Assembly (NCBI RefSeq): GCF_003573695.1
Contig: NC_039361.1
Location: forward strand, 40,469,393-40,533,392
DNA length: 64,000 bases
Direction: 5' to 3'
DNA from: Papaver somniferum
Lineage: Eukaryota; Streptophyta; Magnoliopsida; Ranunculales; Papaveraceae
Numbering within the stretch: the first letter of the stretch is position 1; the number at the start of each line of letters is the position of its first letter. A program made the translations under genes and the position numbers. The notes under the pieces are model-generated. The model saw only the letters and a list, made by a program, of their open reading frames with translations, searched no databases and was not told the origin of the DNA. Positions 1-9,752 of the stretch are shown one piece after another.

Positions 1-697
1 GCTCTAACAGTCCGCTTAGGCCTTGCATTATGAGGAGTAGCATTCTTCTTACAGTCCTACGACAAATCATTCTCTTGTGATCAACAATCTCGATTGAACA
101 GAGACAAGAAAAGAGAAGAAGAAGAAGTATACAACTTACTGAGATAGACGTTGTTATTTCACGCTTCGACTGAAGATCATCTTGAGAAGAAATGATATTG
201 CTCGACATGACGGCAAGAGGGAAGGATCAAAATTTCTCTGCACGATGAAACTGACTCAGGAATGGAAGAAATATTTGCGTGGATCATAGATTTGGAGTCG
301 TGAAGATATATATATCAGGCGATAGTCATATAGTCAACTCAGTCACGAGTTTCACTGAAACCCTAGGCTTCAAAGATCGATACCGAGGACGCGGAGGAAA
401 ATAACACTGGGGACTGAACGTCACGGGTCAAAGGATAGGCCACGCGGCCTTGTACACGTCATGAATTCTCATCCGTGTGTTTTGTTACTTCTCATGAAAA
501 TCAACAAGTCATGATGAATTTGGATATATGGACATTGGTCCATGTCATGGATTAGAAGAAATCGACGTTAACAAAATGTTCATCATGCAGAAGAAAAGTC
601 TAATTGAAGTAAAGTCGTTTAAACAGTCAAAAGAAAGATATCCACTATGAAGACTAAAAAGGTAATGCTCTAACGTCTAAAGAAAATGGAAGTAAAC
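1..697. other. Element C internal region, no gene seen
   Basis: No open frame of note and no recognisable pol motif on either strand. On the element's own strand this would lie downstream of integrase. It contains the string CACTGGGGACTGA (about 404-416), close relatives of which recur inside elements A and B. Confidence 0.5.
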
Positions 698-1252
698 CTA
701 CTCGTCGGACTCATCTGAATTGTCAGCTTCATCGTCACTGGCCTTCCCGGAATCATCTTCTTCAGAGTCACTGTCAAGATCATTGGTGAAGTCCGGTGGA
801 CGGAATATAACATCATCATCTGAGTCCGAGTTATCTTCTGCTGCAGCTTCAGCTTCAATTTTCTTCATCATCCTCTGATGCTCTCTTTCATATCGATCAG
901 GCTTAATGTAACGCTCGGATGGTTCCCATGTGATCTCTTCTTCAGAAGCATCAGCATCAGAATCAGAAGGCACCCCATCCAAGAATTGACGCTTCTCCTC
1001 AACCCTCTGTCTCTTACGCCGGGTGCGATCTTTTTCACGTTGACGGGCATCCTCCTTTTTGTCTTCAGCTTTTTTCTTTTCGAGTTCAGCAAAAGAGACT
1101 CTTCGCTCACCCAAGGGAACATTAGGATTCTACCCTTCCTGGGTAACCCTAGCCTTTGATTTCGCTACAGGAGCGTCGGAATCCTCATCAGAAGAGCCAT
1201 AGGAAGAAGAGGAATACCAGTAATCGTAATTGTTGTTATTGTTGGTCGACAT
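698..1252 (-). pseudogene. Antisense acidic/coiled-coil ORF of element C, one internal stop
   Basis: Reading the minus strand from an ATG at 1252 gives one frame of 185 codons to the stop at 698-700, broken only by TAG at codon 41 (1130-1132). The N-terminus is Asn/Tyr/Ser-rich (five Asn in a row, then a Ser run), followed by an acidic patch. After the stop come a strongly charged Lys/Arg/Glu stretch likely to be helical (about residues 55-85) and a C-terminal tail of Ser/Asp/Glu clusters. I do not recognise the family; the composition suggests a nuclear or nucleic-acid-associated protein, which is inference only. The position, antisense between pol and the 3' LTR, matches the antisense frames known from Tat-lineage elements and those in elements A and B here. 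A splice acceptor (CAG just before 1255) lies three bases upstream of the ATG, so a leader intron is plausible. The stop could be a real nonsense mutation or a base error. Confidence 0.55.
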
Positions 1253-1701
1253 TTTCTGGAACCGGAAGATCAAAGATTACTATGTAAACAAACCAACATC
1301 AGCAAAAAATAGTAACTCTTAACTCTTACCTTTTATACTTTCACTAACAATAGTGATAGTAATGCTAGAGTTAACACCTCAAAATCGTTCGTCTCTTCGA
1401 AAACTGCAAAAAACGAACGAAACTTTATTTAGTTTCCGAAACTGATTTTCATGAAATCACGGACACAATTTTCATAATGTGAAAATTCACACAACTAACC
1501 TATGAAGTTCATAACGATACAATATTCTATCATAAATATATTGTCTATCTTTGAAGAATCCTCAAAACCCACGTTTTGATTTTTCGAAAAAACAGCAATT
1601 AATGCAACTTGCATACATAAAATCTCAAGAATTTTATCTAACGAAAACAAACTCATGTACATAAAATATATCATCATATTTTGCGCAGTATATGTCACGG
1701 C

Positions 1702-1704
<3 letters not shown>

Positions 1705-1736
<32 letters not shown>
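1705..1736. repeat. (AT)n microsatellite
   Basis: Sixteen uninterrupted AT dinucleotides inside the AT-rich interval between the antisense ORF and the LTR of element C. Confidence 0.95.
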
Positions 1737-1741
<5 letters not shown>

Positions 1742-1744
1742 TAT

Positions 1745-2045
1745 TTCTCCTTCGTATTGTCATTATTTGTCTTTAAAACGAAGGTTTATTTCAAAAAATA
1801 TTGTGAAAGCCCACATCTCATACATATGATAAAGTTTTGTATTTACATGAAAGCTCATAAGCAAAATTTTATCACTGGACACAAGTTCATCATACATATT
1901 TTCCTTCGTGCCATCGTTATTTGTCTTTAAAACGAAGGATTATTCTGATTTCATGAAAATTCACTTCTTTTATGATAGAACCTTGGTACACATGAAAGCT
2001 CATAAACTAAGTTTTATCACTGAACCTAGGTTCATATACTAAAAA
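1745..2045. repeat. Two-copy tandem repeat, ~165-bp unit
   Basis: Two adjacent copies share a core (TATTTGTCTTTAAAACGAAGG at about 1765 and 1918) followed by similar blocks containing CATGAAAGCTCATAA and TTTTATCACTG. The copies differ by small gaps. They sit in the hypervariable 3' region of a Tat-type element, where such short tandem arrays are common. Confidence 0.65.
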
Positions 2046-2238
2046 AAATCTCTCCTAAATCATGGATTATAGTTAGTTTGCAAAACTAACGATCGAACGA
2101 ACATACGTTTTCAAAAAACGAGGGTTTTTTCATAAAACTCACACTAATATACACACATGTATATAACTTCATCATGATCAAAACATGAACAACTCATGAA
2201 GGTCACAACATCAGCAAACATCAAAAAAAAAAACGCAC

Positions 2239-2370
2239 CTGGTCGGTTTGGCCGGAAATCGGTCGGCGGCAACGGCAACAGCGGCGGCAGGTGGTGGTCC
2301 GGCAGCGGCGAGAATTTTCTCCTGCTGGCGTGAAGGTGCAGAGATGATGGAGAGCTGGTCGTGGAAAAAA
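2239..2370 (-). other. Possible GC-rich leader exon for the antisense ORF
   Basis: A short GC- and CpG-rich island in otherwise AT-rich sequence. On the minus strand it reads as an open Ala/Pro-rich stretch without an in-frame ATG and ends in a good splice donor (CCAG|GTGCGT, donor GT at 2238-2237). Together with the acceptor at 1256-1257 it would define a 983-base leader intron for the antisense frame starting at 1252. This is a guess from splice signals; no transcript is seen. Confidence 0.3.
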
Positions 2371-2692
2371 ATAATAAAAAAAAGGGATTAATTCCTTTTA
2401 TATCAATTTTATTTCCAAAACCTAATTTTCTAAGGATTTCCTTATTGGGCCCGACCTGCGAATCCTAACTGACTACGGACTTGTCGTCCAAACTAGCGGT
2501 TCAACACCAATTTATGCTCATCAAAACGACGCTCCAATCATGACATTGAAGCCTTCATCAAGTCGTGGTTTGCTCATGCTCTCTAAATCCAGTAACGTCT
2601 CAACTTACGACTAAGTTCAATTACTGGTATTATTATTTATGGCCGGAAAATCACCATTTAATGCTGACTGAGGAACACAGCTTTCCTCAGTA

Positions 2693-2706
2693 AGCAGGGG
2701 ACTTAA
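2693..2706 (+). promoter_or_regulatory. Polypurine tract of element C
   Basis: AGCAGGGGACTTAA lies directly before the LTR start TGTAGATGG. The same tract, with one or two changes, precedes the 3' LTRs of element A (39200-39213) and element B (63193-63206). It would prime plus-strand DNA synthesis. Confidence 0.8.
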
Positions 2707-3167
2707 TGTAGATGGTGTATTTTCGACAAAGGCTAAAATCGTAAACTCATAATTATACGAAGCTCTGATTCAGCAATCAGACGTGAGTATCGAGACACGG
2801 GTCTCTCATCGAATTTTCAACGGAGAGTACTTTCTCTCAGAGTACATGTAGATATGTAGTCTCACGAGTGGACAACGACATATCTCATGAATACTGAATA
2901 CTTACAGTGATTATTTCTATATAGTATCACGAGATGGACGGCTCCTAGACAGCTTGCTATGCTAGTATAAAGCGATAACGTCTTCAGGAACAAACAACAA
3001 GTTTACCCTGACTATATAGAGGATATGACTTACCGACAAGCTCATATCGGGATAATTAATGCTCCTAGACAGCCTGCTCTGCTAGTATAGAGCCACAAAG
3101 TTAATTATTCCTAATTAAGATTAATTATGTCGTGACATTCACTACTGAATTCCCAGAATAATCTATC

Positions 3168-3530
3168 ATTGCTCCTATTCCATGGTCGAATCCACGATTG
3201 GTCCCATGGAATGGCAATAAAAATTTCTCCTATTCCATGGTCGAATCCACGACTGGTCCCATGGAATGGCAATAAACAATTGTTCCGATTCTATGATCGA
3301 ATCCACAGCTTGATCTCATAGAATAGCAATAACTATATTATCTCATTACTCCGATTTCGTGATCGAATCCACAACTGGTCTCATAAATGGTAATAGATAA
3401 ATCTTAATTACTCTGATTCTATGGTCGAATCTACGATCCCATGGGATGGTAATGCTCACTTTATTATTCTGAATTCGTAGTCGAATCCTCAGCTGATCTT
3501 ATGAATTAATAATAAACATCTTATTGCTCA
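3168..3530. repeat. Six tandem hairpin units in LTR of element C
   Basis: About six units of 52-67 bp. Each has the plan TATTCCATGGTCGAATCCACG - short loop - TGGTCCCATGGAATGGCAATAA, so that its two halves pair. Units 1 and 2 are nearly identical; units 3 to 6 decay progressively while keeping TCGAATCCAC and, in most units, compensating changes on both arms (for example CTATGATCG with ATCTCATAG). Confidence 0.8.
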
Positions 3531-3744
3531 GTTTTGTGAATTATTCTCCACCGAATTCCACAATTAGTAATAAATAATCAACAACCGGGCGTCTGAGGTA
3601 CCTCTAAGTAAGCCCCGATTCAAATGGTGAAGGTGTATTCAACGACGATACACTAACAGTCACCGCACGAACGAGTATTTCAAAAATACAACGAAACGAT
3701 GAACCTATGCAAAATAGAGAAGAAAATAATAAATAATTAAAAAT

Positions 3745-4850
3745 ATTGAACAGGGTGCTGGGAGCACGGATACACATCCGACCGACCGTGTCGTGGTCAA
3801 TCCCACGCCAGTTTTATATTTTTAATGCATTTTTATTATTTTCCATGATTTGATGAAAATTCTCTCATTTTATCAAATCTCCTTCGTCTCGAGGAAACTC
3901 CTCGGTTTCATGGTACTTCCATAAATCCATAACAAATAATATAAAATTAAAGAAAGGAGTGTGGGGCGTGACCATTGGCCAACCGGCCATGCCTTGGTCT
4001 CAACCGGCCCCACACCCCACGGTTCCTTATTATTTTATTATTATTGTTATTTCTCTAATTTCATGAAAAAACTCCTTGATTTCATGATATTTTTGCACAA
4101 ATCATCATATAATAATAAAATAAAATAAAATTATGAAAACTTGTGGGATCGGGTGATGAGTGCTAAAAAGTGCATATTTCTATATATTTTTCTTGGCATT
4201 TAACTCATCTTTTGTGCGTTAATTCTACATTTTATCCCATATTCTGTATTTTCTTTGTTTTCAATAATAAATATTTTTATTAATTAATTTTGCATTTTTA
4301 GGTAATAAATAAAGACTAGATGAGTTGCGGAGCGAAAAGTGCAAAGACACGGAAAAAGCCGAAAGATCGGGCGACTAGCCGGCCGGCCATGCCCTAGCCG
4401 GTCCCACACGCCCTTTGCTTTATTATTTTATTATTATTTATCCTATTTTTCCTTGAATTCATCAAATTCCTTGATTTTATGGTATTTCTCTCAAATTAGG
4501 AAAAATTCCCTCAAATCATCAAAAATACCTAAAAATATTAAAAAATTAGGGAAACTCATGGGACCGGCCCTAGCCGACCGGCCGCGCCTCCACGGTCCCA
4601 CACGCGCTTGTTTTTATTATTTTAATATTTTTTGCTTCCCTGAACTCATGAAAACTCCTTCAATTCATGGAAACTCCCTAAATTCATCAAATTTCTCAAA
4701 ATTCATGAATTTTTCATAAAATCATCAAAATATTATAAAATTAAGGAAAAGGCACCATGGGACCGTGGTCACGACCGTCCGACCATGCCTTGACCACGGA
4801 GGTCCCACGCCTCCTCATTCCTTATTTTATAATTATTTTTCATCATCTCA
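3745..4850. repeat. Degenerate ~200-bp array with GC-rich inverted repeats
   Basis: Four or five related blocks, each with a GC-rich inverted core (such as GGGACCG...CGGTCCCA around CCGACCGGCC) followed by an AT-rich part containing TTATTTTATTATTATT and then TTTCATGAAA-like words. The blocks start near 3755, 3960, 4370, 4560 and 4750; one is split by the insert at 4154-4364. Open frames here are low-complexity shadows. Confidence 0.7.
4154..4364 (+). mobile_element. Fragment of a TGATGAG-type LTR inside LTR C
   Basis: The 211 bases beginning TGATGAGTGC match the first ~210 bases of the LTR of the nested element at 29018-35405 (read on its minus strand), including ACTCATC, TTAATTAATTTTGCATTTTTAGGTA and GGAGCGAAAAG. 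The fragment is flanked by the seven-base direct repeat GATCGGG (4147-4153 and 4365-4371). Only the 5' start of that LTR is present, so it is not a complete solo LTR. Confidence 0.65.
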
Positions 4851-6525
4851 TGGTGTTTTCCTCAGTTTCGTCGAAACCCTAATTTTGGCATATTTTCTCG
4901 AATGGATGCTCAATTGCACGCCAGAAAATATCAAAATTCTCAGGACTGAAACGCGGACGCCTTGGGGACACGAGCACGCTATCTTGACCGACCAAGATTG
5001 GCTCTTTGGCTCACGAAAGCCGGTCCCATACTCCCATCAATTTTCACAGTTTTGACCTAATTTGCACAATTGCTTGTATTAGGTCCAAAACTCTTCCAAA
5101 CACTTTGGATTTTCATGAATTGATCGTCATACGGTCACATGACTACCCAGGGACGGTTTCGTGACTCCATGGTCGGTCCCTCGCCTCGTCATAATTAATT
5201 AGGTTTTCTCACCTAAGGCTCAGACGAGCATTTTTGAATAAAATGATTAAGCCAGCATTTAATCATTCTTCCACCAACAAATCGTCAACTCTTCAAGAGT
5301 TCTTCGTATTTGCTCATGTGAGCATATGGACACTACATGGTTGATCCACGCTCCCGTGTAGTCGTTCCTTCCTTCGTCCCATGGTTAAACTTCTGACGAA
5401 CCATGAATTGATCATCAATTGATCAAATTAGGGTTTCTGAATCCAAGGATTATCATTCCAGATTCCAACCTTAATAATTTTACGACGGCCTCATGGTCAT
5501 TAATTTTATTAATTATGCTCGGTTATACATTTGGTACGCTGCCAATAAGCCATCAGATGAGCAACACATGCTCAGACGATCAAATATTCAACAATTCATC
5601 ACATGAGCAACACTTGCTCAGATGATAACTATTTGCTCAAACCAAGGAATATTGTCTCAAAAATCAATATTCAATGATCCATCGAATGAGCAATACTTTC
5701 TCACTTCATCATAAGAACTATACCTTTGTCTCATGACATGTTCAACTCATGAGTTTCATAACATCATGTTCAACTCAGCAACTACATGGACTCATCGTCT
5801 CATCAAACCACGAAGTCATCAATTGACTAACATACCACAAGACGTCAATCGTGTCACTTGGGGGGATACTACTTAGGGTTTTGGTCTGGCGGTCTACGGC
5901 ACGTGTGTTCAAACACACGATGGAATGTGAGCAAGTCGTGCAATCAGTTGAAGGAATTCACGAGGTAGTGGGTGGAAAATCGACCAAGTCTCCACACGTT
6001 GAGTAATTGGTTTCAAACACGATCTCCACTTCCCCACTCCTTGATTCCATCAACTGTCACACTTCATGGAATCATGGTGTCTAAAATTCCAGCAATATAA
6101 ATAAGTCTCTGAATCATGATTGAATCGGCATCATCAGTATCATCAATCTCTCGTCAAACTGACAACACGGGATCATCAACTCATCAATTGAGCAACTACT
6201 CTCAATTGAGCAATTTCAATCACTCAGAGCTTATCATATTCAGAATACACACACACACAATCTTTGATTACCATTGATTCCACACGTTTCTCAGCTTCCC
6301 TCCTACATTTCAACCCATCCTCTCTTGTGTACGAATTTACTCTGGAACGGTCATTGTCTTGATTTAGGCCGGAGTACTACAGATTGATCTCTCGAATCTA
6401 AAGCACCCCCTTTGCAGCGGTGCATCTGTGTGAGGTTTAACATTTCGCTCGGTTCGAGGAGTCTCCTCCGTACGGTCGTCTTCTCAATTCCTTAAAAACC
6501 AGCAAATCGTTTTTCCCCATCTACA

Positions 6526-6812
6526 TACACTTAAACTTTCATGAATTATTATCAACTTCTATTTCCTCACATCACTTCATGATGGAATGAAAACAGATTT
6601 TCTTTTAAAGAAAACTTGTGAGGCTAGAAGAGAGTTCTAGTTATGCTTAGACTCAACCTTATCCAGCATTAACCTTAGGCTAGTCTTTAGTGCATGATTA
6701 ATACAATAAACATGCCTTAATGCGGATTAAGACTAATCCGACTTAACTTAATCTAAACAAGCATTACTTTAACCATATGGGTTTTGTTGGGCAAAACACA
6801 AAAAGTCTAACA
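6526..6812. repeat. Direct repeat, copy 1 (cut by element C)
   Basis: This 287-bp segment, from CACTTAAACTTTCATGA to AAAAAGTCTAACA, recurs at 8421-9482. Its left end coincides with the right end of element C, so element C probably inserted into it. The pair could be LTRs of a short element enclosing 6813-8420 or a plain duplication; I could not find TG/CA ends. Confidence 0.6.
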
Positions 6813-8420
6813 TCTCCCCACTTGTTTAAGCAACAAAACCTTTGTAAAACTTTTTATGCTAACCGCACACTCGAGTCAAATAGTATGCTAGCATTCGACT
6901 ATAGAGACTCACCCCTTTATTCAGAAGGTGCAAGCCATTTCTACAATCAGAAAACTAGATGGTCAATTATTCCCAAGTAAATCATTTTATTTTTCAAAAC
7001 AGAAAAACATTTTATTGGCTTATCTTTACGCCAAAACCAAACTTAACTTGAAAACTTTATTCGGCTTAGCCTTATGCCAACTGAGTTGCACTTGTAACTT
7101 TATTGTCTTAGCTTAAATCCATACAAGCAGAACTACATATGCTCTTACGCCACCCTCTTTTTCTCCCTAATGATATCCCCATTGTCTTGCTCGAATTAAG
7201 CACTATGCTCGTATTCTAATGAGACCAAGAACTTTAGGACATTAACGATATCGAACTGAGATCCTTGTGTCTCATATCAGAGACTACTTTATGATCATAT
7301 AAACCTTACATGAATCAGTTAATGACAATAGAGAAGCTACAAACAAGCTACAAATATTATTTTTATTGAAATCCAGATGTCACCGCAACATACACAATAA
7401 AACACGCTTATCACCACGTAATACAGATACTAACACAAATGAAGTAAACAACATGTCAGTAAGCAAAATATAATGATAAATCCATAAACATCACACTTCT
7501 GCTGAAAATTCAGATTCACATATGGAAACAAACATGAATTAAAAACCATAACCATCACTCCCACTGAATTTCAGATTCAACCATAACACATGCTTATTAT
7601 CACTCTATATTGCTATACAAACAAACCATATAAATAGCACATCAATAAGCAAAAAAATAACATCCTAAACTCAAAAACAAGACTCGGTGTCATCGCAAAT
7701 CACCTTTGGGAAGAAAATACGACATACAATGAGGCCTAATAAGTTTAAGACAAAATTCTCATATGAAAAGCTTTCACTCATATTAGACTTGATTCACATC
7801 ATATTTCATAAACACAAAACACCTTTGGGAAAGATTCGTGTTTACAATTTCTCATATTAAAACACTTCCACATACTTTCAAATTATCACTTTGGCAACAC
7901 TTAGTCGAGAAATGAATGCTACCGATTGTACAAGTTACAATTTTTCAAAAACATGAAAAATTCAGACCTTACACTTGTGCGAAAAACACCATTTGAGAAG
8001 CCCAAATCCATAGCATATGAGAACAAAACTTGATTGTGACACAATAGTCTTCTACAACTGCTCCAATACTTTACTGATTTTACAATACCACCACATCAAG
8101 CATGAAGTACTAAACCACCGCATATAAGAAGAACTATAAACTTAGAAGGAAAACAATCCAAAACATCAACCTTATAATCACCCTTGCTGCTGAATATGTA
8201 ATAACTAGGTGAAATAGAAGTTGAATGTTGGAATTTCAGCTCCATTAGCACTACAATTAAGACCTAAACATTGTGGAAAACAACCTTATGCCGAAATCAG
8301 ACCTTGAATCTAGTATTATCATACTCAACAACACACAAAACAACACCATATGCAGCAAGAACACTACATATAGTTCATACATAATCAAATTGAGAACAAG
8401 GAAATAGAAACACACAGACA
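6813..8420. other. AT-rich spacer between the repeat copies, no gene seen
   Basis: About 1.6 kb without a credible open frame on either strand. It begins TCTCCCCACTTG directly after copy 1 and carries the repeated string CACCTTTGGGAA (about 7702 and 7820). Possibly the internal region of a non-coding element if the flanking repeats are LTRs. Confidence 0.4.
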
Positions 8421-8581
8421 CTTAAACTTTCATGACTTATTATCAACTTATATTTCCTCACATTACTTCATGATGGAATGACAACAGATTTGCTTTTAAG
8501 GAAAACTTGTGAGACTGGAAGAGAGTCCTAGTCATGCTTAGACTCAACCTTATCTAGCATTAACCTTAGGCTAGTCTTTAG

Positions 8582-9354
8582 GCTAACCCTTTGGTCTTCT
8601 AATCTAGCAGCTAGATTGGCCATCCACGTCAGCTAGGACAACCTCCTAAGTCCTATGGTATTTCTAATCTAGCAGCGAAACGCTGAATAGAACAGCGCTG
8701 AACGCTGAACCAAACAGCGTCACATGATTTTATTTTCCAAACAACTACTCCCTCCGTCTCTAAAAGATAGGCTTGTTTCGTTTTCACAAAAATTAAAAAA
8801 ACCAATCATTGTAGCCACTTTTTCATGTTTTTTTCCTAATCTATCCTTGGTCCCCACTCATTTGTTATAAGAGAAATGGGAGAGAGAACTGGTCCCCCTT
8901 TAATATTAAGAGAGAAAATTGAGAGAGAGAAGTGGTCCCTCTATAGGTATACTAGTAAAATCATAATATTTGACTTTCCACATATGGAAACAAACCTATT
9001 TTTTTGACATACCCAAGTAAGGAAACAAGTCTATCTTTTAGAGACGGAGGGAGTAATCATTACCATTTCTCTCTCCCTCTTTTTCCTCTCTCTCCCCCTT
9101 TTTTTCCTCTCTCTCCATCACGTTCTCTCTAACCATTTAGTAAAAAGTACAGAGCGCTGAATGGTTCAGCGTTAAAGTTACTTTTTGAGCGCAGAACAGT
9201 TCAGCGTTTCAATCTCGTTGGTAGTTGAACTGATGAGTAAATGCTAGGAGACAGAAGTAGACAAAAATAGTGTTAACTTTTTTCCCACACTTTTTTCTTG
9301 ATTTGCAACACTTTTTGGCCAATCTAGCAGCTCAATCTAGCCCATAGGGGTTAG
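8582..9354. mobile_element. ~770-bp MITE with inverted ends
   Basis: Ends are inverted (GCTAACCC...GGGGTTAG), and just inside them ATCTAGCAGCTAGATTGGCC at the left is answered by GGCCAATCTAGCAGCT at the right. Short subterminal motifs (AACGCTGA, CAGCGCTGA, TTCAGCG) recur in both orientations near both ends. The flanks TCTTTAG (8575-8581) and TCTTAG (9355-9360) look like a 6-7 bp target duplication; copy 1 has a single TCTTTAG. No coding capacity. Superfamily uncertain; the subterminal repeats suggest hAT or PIF. Confidence 0.65.
8748..9053. mobile_element. Stowaway-type MITE (Tc1/mariner)
   Basis: Starts CTCCCTCCGTCTC and ends with its complement, GAGACGGAGGGAG. The inverted repeats extend over about 30 bases (through AAAAGATAG and CTTGTTTC). 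It is flanked by the TA dinucleotide on both sides (8746-8747, 9054-9055). The 306-bp length, the CTCCCTCCGT terminus and the TA target are the hallmarks of plant Stowaway elements. It lies inside the larger MITE. Confidence 0.9.
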
Positions 9355-9752
9355 TCTTAGTGCATGATTAATACCGTAAACATGCCTTAATGCGGATTAA
9401 GATTAATCCGACTAAACTTAATCTAAACAAGCATTATTTTAACCATATGAGATTTGTTGCGCAAAACACAAAAAGTCTAACAGCAGAAACATCAGAAAAA
9501 CAAGAAGGCCTGCTTATAACCGGAAAATTAAACATGGTAGATATATATTACTCTGCCGAAATTTCATTTAAGGAGGGGTCCTTTCAGCAATCACCACAGT
9601 ACAGAAACAAAAGGCTGACACAGTAGTGTAGAATACTTCCCTCCCTCTATTTATACACCACTAATTCTGGTAAAGACACGTCTATGTACAATTTCAACCC
9701 GAGTGGAAGACCGAGACAATAAGATGGTGCAAAATCTACTTGCATCAAAGTT

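Larger units (their letters stand above)
1..6525 (+). mobile_element. 3' part of Tat-type Ty3/gypsy element C
   Basis: Everything from the window edge to 6525 reads as the 3' end of an LTR retrotransposon on the plus strand: an internal region with an antisense reading frame (1-2692), a polypurine tract (2693-2706) and a 3' LTR (2707-6525). The LTR is bounded by the short inverted repeat TGTAGATGG / CCATCTACA. The polypurine tract is almost the same as that of elements A and B in this window, and the LTR R/U5 part (near 6345-6420) resembles theirs around the stretch that precedes GATTGATCTCTCGAATC, so it belongs to the same lineage but another family. Gag, pol and the 5' LTR lie outside the window, so the full element cannot be judged. 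The first five bases after the LTR (TACAC, 6526-6530) are the expected right target duplication, unverifiable here. Confidence 0.75.
2707..6525 (+). repeat. 3' LTR of element C (3.8 kb)
   Basis: Starts TGTAGATGG after the polypurine tract and ends CCCCATCTACA, a perfect nine-base inverted terminal repeat. The 3819-bp length is large but within the range of Tat/Ogre-type LTRs. U3 is crowded with repeats: six hairpin units at 3168-3530, a CCGG-rich array at 3745-4850 with a foreign 211-bp insert at 4154-4364, and many short CTCATG/CATGAG words from 5540 to 5830. Only one LTR is in the window, so identity to its partner cannot be judged. Confidence 0.8.
8421..9482. repeat. Direct repeat, copy 2, split by a MITE
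   Basis: Matches copy 1 in two pieces, 8421-8581 and 9355-9482. The intervening 8582-9354 is absent from copy 1, which therefore serves as the empty-site reference for that insertion. Its right end lies about 270 bp from the stop codon of the kelch gene. Confidence 0.75.

Noticed and set aside
878..1159. Plus-strand 93-codon ORF with hydrophobic stretch
   Set aside because: It is the complement of the charged antisense ORF of element C; the hydrophobicity is a by-product of reading Lys/Glu codons backwards.
4339..5055. Two open frames of ~100 codons in LTR C
   Set aside because: They follow the GC-rich/AT-rich repeat units, and composition is non-coding.
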